Below are positions 56,795-64,000 of a stretch of DNA of 64,000 nt, piece after piece. A program made the translations under genes and the position numbers. The notes beneath the pieces were generated by a model. It was not told the DNA's origin. It did not search any database and saw only the letters and a list, made by a program, of their open reading frames with translations. The DNA comes from Mantis religiosa. Lineage: Eukaryota; Arthropoda; Insecta; Mantodea; Mantidae. Numbering within the stretch: position 1 is the first letter of the stretch; the number at the start of each line of letters is the position of its first letter. The stretch covers positions 111,297,127 through 111,361,126 of the forward strand of contig CM060958.1 in NCBI GenBank assembly GCA_030765055.1, written 5' to 3'.

Positions 56795-58235
56795 GTAACT
56801 TTAGTGAGGTATGAACATCGGTCTCCCACTTTGTTTCATTCACTTCTTCAAAACCCTGCATCTGCTCTTTGAAGACTAATATAATGAATATCAGAAATGT
56901 ATGTGTGTTCAAGGTTAAAGGTGTTCCTTGTCATCTAAAGGCACCATACTGTATAGTCACTGACTCATACCAATTCACTACTGACCAAGTACTTCCCGCC
57001 TTGCTTGGCTTTTATATATCTACCGGGTGCGGTAGATCTTTCTGGAATTGAGAGCCTCTGGAATTCCAGTCGCATAACTCCTTTTCGTGCAGGAATAATG
57101 CGACTAGCTTCTTGACGTCAGCTTGCTTCCTCTTTGAGATGCCAGTAGCTGCCCTTGAGCGCGTGTTACTTTCTCATGTCAGACTTTCGATCGCCGATGT
57201 GACGAGATCTTGCCTACGCATATGGTATTTGATTAAGTAATGCCATTTACCAGAAAATAAGATTCTTCGTGCATGGCGTACCCCGAAATCGGTCATGTTC
57301 ATTTAAATCCTTATCATTGCAAAGTACCAAATTTGGTATTTCACTAACTTCTCATTTTTCAGCTATGTTGTTCATAAACACAGAAGCTTTTCCAAAAATG
57401 TTCTTTTCTGATTTTTTTTAAAAAAATCTCTATGACCTGTGCCATTATGTTATCAAATTTGTGGGTGGAATACCAACCTCCCCCTAATTACTGTATGTAG
57501 TAAAAAATAACATTTTAGATAAGAGTGTCTCATATTTCTGTAAGATATGTTCGGCAGTTTTAGCTGGTATATGCTCGAGTATGATCCCTTCTTTGTGCAC
57601 GCGCGTAGTGAATATTGAGGAAGCCCGCCATATTCCAATCTCTCTCAGTATGTACGGAATGTCTCATTTCAATCTGCATAATTCAGCAGTAGCTAAGCGC
57701 TGGTGAAAAGAGCAGCTGACGTGTGGAATGGTTATTATGCAAAGTAATATTTTACTCTCACGCCACAATAATTACAAATGAACTTTAATTTCTAGTTTAG
57801 AACCTAAGAGACCTCCCCCCCCCCCTCCCCTCATATACTTTTTTGCCAGAGAAACGTTTACATACAACAAACGTTTATAACAACAACAAAACTCGAATGT
57901 GTTGGAGATTTACATGGTTCTCACTGACTCTTTTGCAACTATTTTGAGTAATACTCATTTAGCTTTTGCTAAAAGATCATAATACATTTATATTTCGTTG
58001 TAACTGTAAAAATAAAATCCCCAAGTAATACGATAGTTGTGTTTTATAAAAGTTTAATGATATACGCTGGCCTTGGAATTTCATGCTCTTTTCATGATTA
58101 CGAAAGGAAAACAAATGCGATTTGCCACATTTAAACTGTAGAAGTTTAGAAATTGCGTCCAATAAAACATTAGCAGCAGAGGAAATAACTATGTTTTAAT
58201 GATATATGACGTACAGGGAATTGATCATATTAAAA
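56795..58235. other. No gene assigned
   Basis: Open frames near 60 codons only. A C-rich run lies at 57812-57828. Confidence 0.4.
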
Positions 58236-58399
58236 ATCCGTATCAGAGGATACGAAATTATTGTTGTTGCAGGTTGGTACATCTTTCCTCTATACACATG
58301 CGGAGTTTCCTGTCATCTAGTTTGTTTTCAGCGCACTCTTTTATTAGTGCATCTCAAAGGTGTGTAGCGATTTTACAACGAATTCTCATTTATGTCCTC

Positions 58400-58885
58400 T
58401 ATCGACTGAAAAAGGAGGGGAGGTAATCCGTCCCCTTCAGCTGCTGTGGTGGGAGCGCTACGGACCCTTAGCACTCGTACCTCTGATGTTACGAGAGGAA
58501 CCTCGGGCTGAACATTCGAGCCCCTCCCTGAATGGGAGTTGTACGGATTAGGGGCAGTGTGTTGCCGACATCCGTGGGAGATCGGGTACCTCCAGCCAGG
58601 TCTCGGCCGCCCGGAGGAGGTAAAGTGTTGCCTCATAACACCCGGGTACTAGCCAGCATAGCTAGTAGAAGGTGTGCTAGATCACCAGGCGGCCCCACCG
58701 AGGCCTTTCTGTAGTCTTCCCTGCGGGATAAACGCGCGTAAGTGGCGTATCCACTTTCACCCGTCTTGAGATGGGGGGGGATGTTTCAGACTCAAGGTAT
58801 TGTCCCATGGACAGAGGCCCGGAGATTTCCACCCTCTCGGGATGATAGAGGCCGGCGTCTTTGGACATTCGGGTACACCTCGTTG
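58400..58885 (+). repeat. GC-rich SINE-like repeat inside the mariner
   Basis: Related to 36.2-36.3 kb ('tccccttcagc', 'gagcccctcc') and 50.95-51.15 kb ('ggcgtatccact'). Markedly GC-rich against the flanks. No poly(A) at its ends. Confidence 0.65.
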
Positions 58886-58889
58886 TACA

Positions 58890-59758
58890 AGTGAGTTTTG
58901 GAAGGAGAAAGAAGTCGGCTGGAGCCAGATCGGGTGAATATGCTGGTTATTTAATGAGATTTGTTGAGTTTCTGGCCAAAAATTCGTTCACAAAGATAGC
59001 CTTGTGAGCTGGAGCGTTATCCTGGTGCAGAATCCATGAGTTGCCAATCTGGTCTTTTTCGCCGTATTTTTTCTCTCAAATGCCGCATAACGCTCAAGTA
59101 ATAATTTTTATTTACCGTCTGAACTTCTGGCAAGCATTCCCAGTGCATGACAGCACGATAATAAAAAAAACTGCCAACATGACTTTCAGGTTTGATTGAG
59201 TTTGTCTTTTGGATTTCGGTTTATTTAGAAGGCGCCACTCGTAAGCTTGTTAACTGATTTGCGTGTCAAACCCATAAACCCATGTCTCATCACCAGTGGC
59301 AATGCGCTTCATGAATTTGGGGTCGGAGTTGGCTCGTTCTAGCATTTCTTCAGCGATCCTTACGCAATTGAGTTTTTGCAAAAGTTCAAGCCTTTCGGAA
59401 CTAATCGAGTAGCAACAGGTGTCATGCCCAAACAATGGTTTAAAATAGTTTCATGAGACACCATATGTTTGGCGGCAGTATTTCTCAGACCTAAATGACG
59501 ATTTCAGACACCATTTCCTTCACTTTAGTGATGCTCAGTTGAAGCTGTTGATGACCGACCAGAGCGAGGCAAATCTTCCATCACATCTCGACCTCTTCTG
59601 AATTCTCTGTACCACTCACACGCAGTATTTAAAGTCCATTCACCGTAAGCCCTATGTAACATTTTCAGAGTTTCGGTACACGAAATACCATTTGCAATGC
59701 AAAATTTGAGACAGACTTTTTGTTCAACAGTTTTATTCATTGTAAAATCGCAACACAT
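58890..59758 (-). pseudogene. mariner transposase, disabled and 3'-truncated
   Basis: Starts at 59758 with MCCDFTMNKTVEQKVCLKFC and an HTH region ending DLPRSGRSSTAS. The linker block LELLQKLNCVRIAEEMLERA leads to the three acidic residues: D1 in GDETWVYGF (codon 59289-59291), D2 in HQDNAPAH (59019-59021), D3 in SPDLAPADFF (58914-58916), spaced as DD34D. Stops follow FDTQIS and NSTNLIK. The about 60 C-terminal residues after FFLLPKL are lost to the adjoining repeat. Different subfamily from the 14.8- and 39.6-kb mariners, judging by the N-terminal sequence. Confidence 0.9.
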
Positions 59759-59961
59759 CTTTAAGATCCAGTAAGAAAATGGCGCCTTTTAAACTAACTA
59801 GATGACAGTCAAACTCCGCGTAGGTATGGAGGAAAGATGCACCAAGTTAGCGACAACAATATTTCGAATTCCCTCTCATACGAGATTTTTGTATGATAAA
59901 TTACCGGTACTTTCTTGACAGAATGTATATGTTCTTACCTTATATGTACATATTTGTGTCC

Positions 59962-60310
59962 TGCGCCATGGCGCAATGGGCTAGGACGTTGGGTTCGTTT
60001 TCCTGCCAAGCAATGCGCCCATAATCGATCCTACACCTGGGGTGGATATTAAGTCTCATGTATAGGACCGGTTTGCACTCAGCATTGTGAGGAAATTGAG
60101 GAGCTACGATATGTAGCGAATCCTGGTCTACAAAGCCGACTTTTCAGCTGGGAGTGCCGATATGCTGACCACATCTCTTTCCCCTATCGGTCTTTCCCAC
60201 CTCTGCCTTGTGTTTGTGGGCGTGAGGCTGGCAGTCGGGTTGGCCGGCTCTGGCCCACTAGCTCTAGCTCTGTCTCTGTCTCTGTCACGCCATGGGTGAC
60301 GTTATATATA
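59962..60310 (+). repeat. tRNA-derived SINE, family S3
   Basis: Head GCCATGGCGCAATGGGCTAG resembles an A box, with a decayed B box near 60020. Body 150-300 has 'ggaccggtttgcactcagc' and ends in CTGTCT repeats. Only copy in the window. Confidence 0.6.
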
Positions 60311-60344
60311 AAAAAACTTCCATCTACAGCACACATTTGACTTG

Positions 60345-61066
60345 TTATTCAAAAGTCAATCAGAATTACAAGGACTTCACAAGCTTTTAATAAAATTGAA
60401 GATTAGTCATTTTGTCGCATGCTCTTTCAAGAAAATAAATTATGGTCCTAATGATCTTAAAGGAAAAATTTATAATTTCAAATGCAACACCAAGACGATT
60501 AAATCAAACAACCCCCCTCTTAATCGTCCTGGTGTATTTCATTGACAATGTTCAAAAATTTGTGCTCAGTGCCTTTAAAAGCGCTCCTAGAGAGTACCTA
60601 TGCTCAAAATCATTTTATTCTGTACAAGATTATCTGAATGACAATTGAATCCTGATAATGCTTATGTAGATCTGTGAGTAGAATCTAACTGTTCCAATGA
60701 CAAATCACTGCCAAATTAGCTTTGATGTCTGTTCGAAAGCTATTTATATCTTTATGTACAGAATAAATGGAAATAAATGATATCCATTGCAAATTCAATA
60801 TAAAATGTTGAGTTCTACTGGCAAAAGCAAATTGAAATTTCATTTAAAAAGTGTTTGATTTGCTGTTTTAAATAATTATCACTGCCTCGTTTTCTCTATT
60901 GCTTTGCATATTGTATAGTTATATAACGTGTCTCTCGTTTAAATTTGTAAGTGCATGTGCAATTAAACTGTAAACCTCTGGACACCTTCAAAGTTCACAG
61001 TCCCCTGTGGCTACAAGAGAACCCCCTTAAGGCAAATCAATCTAATTTAATCTAACCTAATCTAAA
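60345..61066 (+). pseudogene. 3' end of a non-LTR retrotransposon
   Basis: The frame near 60560-60645 ends FKSAPREYLCSKSFYSVQDY then LNDN and a stop. This is the basic, aromatic C-terminal tail typical of jockey/CR1-like ORF2 proteins ('K..L...SFYS..E/D'). The preceding frame has NRPGVFH, where intact relatives have a G-x-x-x-YN motif. About 420 bp of 3' UTR follow and end in a TAATC(T/C)-type tail (61038-61064), as in non-LTR elements without poly(A). RT and endonuclease are absent. Confidence 0.6.
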
Positions 61067-61375
61067 ATATTAGAAATTTTTCTTATTGCACAGCGTCCTT
61101 TACAGTTGCAGGCTTTCCTTCAAAAGCTTCGTGTCACGTTCTTGCAGAACATATGAAATTTTGTATATTAACCGGTATTCGTTCCTCCAGTTATATTCTT
61201 CACACACAAAGGCACACACGCACGCACTCACACAGCATCATTAACTGGATTCATAATAATTCTTCTACTCACTGCTCTGAAAACAAACAACCTCATTCTT
61301 GGTCATATTCTATTAAAATGTTCGTTATACGATGCAGTAGGTAAAGCGATACATTTTTAAACAGTCTGTCTCCCA
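61067..61375. other. No gene seen
   Basis: Short CACGCACTCACAC-rich patch at about 61200-61232. Confidence 0.45.
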
Positions 61376-61377
61376 TA

Positions 61378-62733
61378 CACGGTGTTCATTTTTATCTGTA
61401 ATTTTACCACGCAAAATTTGACGTCATTAGTAGCATTGCTGATTGAGCGAGTTTATATACGATTCTCCTAGCGGCTTTGATCGTATTTGGTGTGCTGACA
61501 GCAGCTTTGAAGTCTCCCTCTACCGGCAGGTAAATACAGTATTTGAGAGGTGGGTCTGCCTCGTAATATAAAGCTGCGTATTTTCGTCTGGTGCGTAGAT
61601 ACGATGACTGTTTTTAAAAAAAACTATATACTGCAATGCATTGCAAAGATAATTATGCAGCCATAAAAGTATATAATAAAGAATATACGAATAGATAAGT
61701 TAATTAACACATATTTCACAAAGAACATCTGTTTTTTGTTATAGAAATATTTCAATTTGATATCAATTCTTTTCTATCACCTACAGTTTCTTCACAATGT
61801 AACTTCATTACAAATCAGAAAATTAGCAGAACATGTTTTATGAATGAAAAATAAATTAGTGTTACAATATGTACAAAGCTTTTATCCAAGTCTAAACAAG
61901 AAAAGTATCTCTAGTACATAGTCTTATGTATCCATTTAAGGTATGCTTGAAGCCTTTCGGTCATAGCATCATTTATTGCTTCTAGATGGAACCAGTCACT
62001 TTATAGCATCCAGTGTTTCTCTTTTTGCGAGTAACTGATCCTGTATCTTGGAAATGCTTAATGCACCTATTGGTTTTAAAAGACATAGGGATACCAACAT
62101 TAATGTACATTGAATTAAGTGTGAGAATAACAAAAAAATTTATACCGTATACTAAAATGTAGGACGTTTATGTTGCAAACAAAAGTATGTCAACTTGACG
62201 GTTTCTGGACACTTTTGACAACATTACGCTCAGAGGGACTTATCTGAATGCTCGATAACGTTGCACAAACTCCGCAGTAAGTCCCAAGTTCGAATTTCGG
62301 TCAGGGTAAGTTACCTGGATAAGGTTTTTTCCGGGGTTTTCCCTTATCCTGAAAGACGAATGTCGGGTAACTCTAAACTCCTTGTACCCATCATTTCACC
62401 CAATTCATTCACCATCCGATATGACCTAACGTTGGAGGATGTAAATTACAAAAAAAAAAACCTCCTCTATGCAGCGGTTTAAATTATATTTATATGTCGC
62501 ACCAATTTTAATGCCGGTACGAAAGTAGCATTTAACTATGAAGATGCGGTAATTTATGTTCATATCCAGGGGAAGCTGGTTGTATTAGTTACCAGAGCAA
62601 CCACAATCAGAGCGCTGTAATTTGCTTACTGTTTCGCAAAAATTACCACTTCAAGAGAGAGTCACCAGTCAACTATGACGCCATTCTTGATCAATCGGAG
62701 GGCGGAAAATAACGAAAAAAAATGACCACCGTG
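61378..62733 (-). mobile_element. TIR element P, copy 2 (split by SINE)
   Basis: Ends CACGGTGTTCATTTTTAT and, from the right, CACGGTGGTCATTTTTTT, with TA on both sides (61376-61377, 62734-62735). Inverted relative to copy 1 and interrupted by an S1 SINE at 62264-62460. Without it the element is about 1.16 kb. The transposase-like start is degraded here. Confidence 0.88.
62264..62460 (+). repeat. tRNA-derived SINE S1, copy e (5' truncated)
   Basis: Begins within the tRNA-like head, keeps 'aagttcgaatttcggtcagg' and 'ggataaggttttttccgg', and ends in an A run (62450-62460). Inserted into element P. Confidence 0.9.
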
Positions 62734-62734
62734 T

Positions 62735-63155
62735 ATAGTGATTGACCGACATGTGCTGTGCATGACAGAGAAATTGTCTTAATGTCTACAGCACTTCAGC
62801 AAAACTTCCGCACCAAAAAGGGGGGAAGAGTGCTATAAATTGTATTTACTTAAGTTCTACCTATTTTATGTAGGTACGAGTAAATTTTGACTCATTATGA
62901 AAATTAGTTATTTTAAATTCATTCAGAATAAAGTATTCTACAGTGGCAAATGTATGAGGCATCACACAGAATCAATATGTTAACTTAAATTTTCTTTTGA
63001 TTAAAAAGTAATAATTGATATCTTGCGTTGGTGTTTATACAATTATTTAAATTTGTTATTTATATCCCTTAGTAGTAGTTTATGATTAGCTGTTGAGTGT
63101 TTAGCAGTCCGAACTATTCCTTTACACGTTTGTTATTAATATTTATGTATATTTA
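62735..63155. other. No gene seen; possible intron
   Basis: AT-rich sequence running into the candidate acceptor site at 63157-63158. Confidence 0.4.
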
Positions 63156-63158
63156 CAG

Positions 63159-63253
63159 GGCAGGAGCTGGTGTTTAGGGACCAATGGGGTGGCATCAGTT
63201 TGCTCAATGCTGCCAATCTTACCACTCGTCTGCTCATGACCAACCAGACCTTC
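63159..63253 (+). CDS. Candidate internal exon of a host gene (31 complete codons)
   Basis: A T-rich tract ends TTTACAG, and the exon is followed by GTAAGT, a consensus donor. Entry leaves two bases before the first full codon (phase-1 intron upstream); exit is in phase 0. The peptide reads QELVFRDQWGGISLLN then AANLTTRLLMTNQTF, with no stop and with balanced, non-repetitive composition unlike the flanking DNA. It holds two N-glycosylation sequons (NLT, NQT), suggesting an extracellular or lumenal part. I do not recognise the family. No neighbouring exon is visible in the window, which fits large insect introns. Confidence 0.5.
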
Positions 63254-63650
63254 GTAAGTACTCTGGTTCAATGCTTATAAAAATACAGAGAAATAACAGG
63301 GCTGCTGCAGCTTTTGTGAATTTTTTAAAACAGATAGAAAATGCTTTTATATCACTTGTTTCATATGACCTCTTTACTTTAGACTTGGTGTTTCTCAGCT
63401 GCATTTAATATTGAAAAACATTATAAAACTATGTAATTATTCTTAAATGTTCACAATAACTGAGAAAACTGATCTGAAATTTGTGTATATTTAAAACAAT
63501 GAGTAAATGAAACGGGATTCTGTACACTTTGATGCATGTACATAACATCTCACGCTGTATGTACTCGGTGGTGACTTCCTTGGTCCCCATATTCATTCAA
63601 CTGTTTGGCACTTTCTTGTGATTGCATGCTGCTAATACGTTATGGGACAA
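63254..63650. other. No further exon seen
   Basis: If the 63159-63253 exon is real this is intron. AT-rich, no repeat partner. Confidence 0.35.
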
Positions 63651-64000
63651 AATAAACAGTACTCATTTTTGTGCAGTGAGCATGCGCACGCTTGAGCGAC
63701 TGCGTATTACTCCATCGCCATGATGTATAGTTGTGTAAAGAATGCTGTGCTCGTGACTGGAAGTGACAAATGTATCTCGCAACGGAGGAACAAGTGTTTA
63801 TAGTGGAGTATTGTTTTCGCTGGACAGTCTATGCCAGAAACCTTTCCAGGACGAGGAATTTCCCGCGAAGCTGAGTTCCCCTACCCATCACATTCCCCCG
63901 ATCCCACACCACCTAATGCTTACCTGTGGGGAATGTTAAAGGACATAGTTTTCAATTGTCCAGATCCACCCAAAACTCTTGTGTGCATTATGTCAGAAGA
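63650..64000 (+). pseudogene. Internally deleted HTH/DDE transposase, running off the window
   Basis: ATG at 63770 opens MYLATEEQVFIVEYCFRW, the DUF4817-type HTH start (E-x-x-FI-x-x-Y). About 25 codons later the frame stops and C-terminal signatures appear: PNAYLWGMLKDIVFNCPDPP and KTLV, corresponding to the FFLWG-x-LKD block after the last catalytic Asp. Everything between has been deleted. Element boundaries are not visible; the right end lies outside the window. Confidence 0.65.

Larger units (their letters stand above)
58239..59882 (-). mobile_element. mariner with inverted 5' arm, interrupted by a SINE-like repeat
   Basis: The transposase reads from 59758 down to about 58885. Its 5' UTR and end (59738-59882) are repeated inverted at 58239-58384 ('ggtacatctttcctc', 'gcggagtttcctgtcatct', 'gcgattttacaacgaat'). 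The 3' third of the gene and the normal 3' TIR are missing, replaced by the repeat at 58400-58885. Confidence 0.8.

Overview
This is a transposon-dense, AT-rich stretch of animal nuclear DNA. It is most likely from an insect, and a large-genome lineage such as a cockroach, termite or relative would fit. That is an inference from the element families (mariner DD34D, HTH/IS630-type relatives, PIF/Harbinger, hAT, Penelope-like, gypsy-type LTR and tRNA-derived SINEs), not from any gene identity. No intact host gene is present. The best host-gene candidate is one 95-bp exon near the right end (63159-63253). A second, weaker candidate is a small TATA-to-polyA unit (47326-47833).

Left part (1-20.4 kb): copies of an unclassified three-copy repeat M (1-890, 6940-7965; the third is at 37295-38095); an internally deleted HTH/IS630-type element (4989-5878); LTR A with a textbook core promoter (9271-9699) followed directly by the 3' end of a Penelope-like element (PLE) carrying a hammerhead-like RNA motif; a SINE abutting a Harbinger element that encodes only a Myb/SANT-like protein (11208-12379); a fold-back transposase derivative (13540-14215); a full-length but dead mariner (14810-16112); and LTR B beside a hAT C-terminus.

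Middle (20.4-44 kb): a long stretch with no recognisable content, then a second PLE (RT, GIY-YIG endonuclease, C-terminal tail, degenerate hammerhead motif) on the minus strand at 27.8-29.7 kb; an 1.25-kb TIR element P (30348-31598); a second Myb-encoding element L with a solo LTR nested inside it (33281-34738); a composite SINE region; LTR D; a second copy of the fold-back transposase; a hammerhead-like fold-back (39419-39578) directly next to a second mariner (39580-40842); and a Tc1-like transposase remnant.

Right part (44-64 kb): a perfect palindrome made from half of a tRNA-like SINE head; a TIR element H with a Harbinger copy inserted in it; two inverted hammerhead-like motifs bracketing an initiator-tRNA-Met pseudogene that keeps its 3' CCA; a non-autonomous LTR retrotransposon (51360-54730) with LTRs, a tRNA-Lys-type primer site and a coiled-coil gag-like ORF but no pol; several SINEs; a mariner interrupted by a SINE and carrying an inverted copy of its own 5' end; a non-LTR retrotransposon tail; and a second P copy split by a SINE.

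Two themes recur. First, five hammerhead-like motifs share one layout (CTGANGA-type core, T, stem II, GAAA, CGTH-type site), and two of them sit just past PLE coding ends. Second, at least five repeats carry an inverted duplicate of their own end or half. Nothing here forms an operon or pathway; the sequence is a record of nested insertions.
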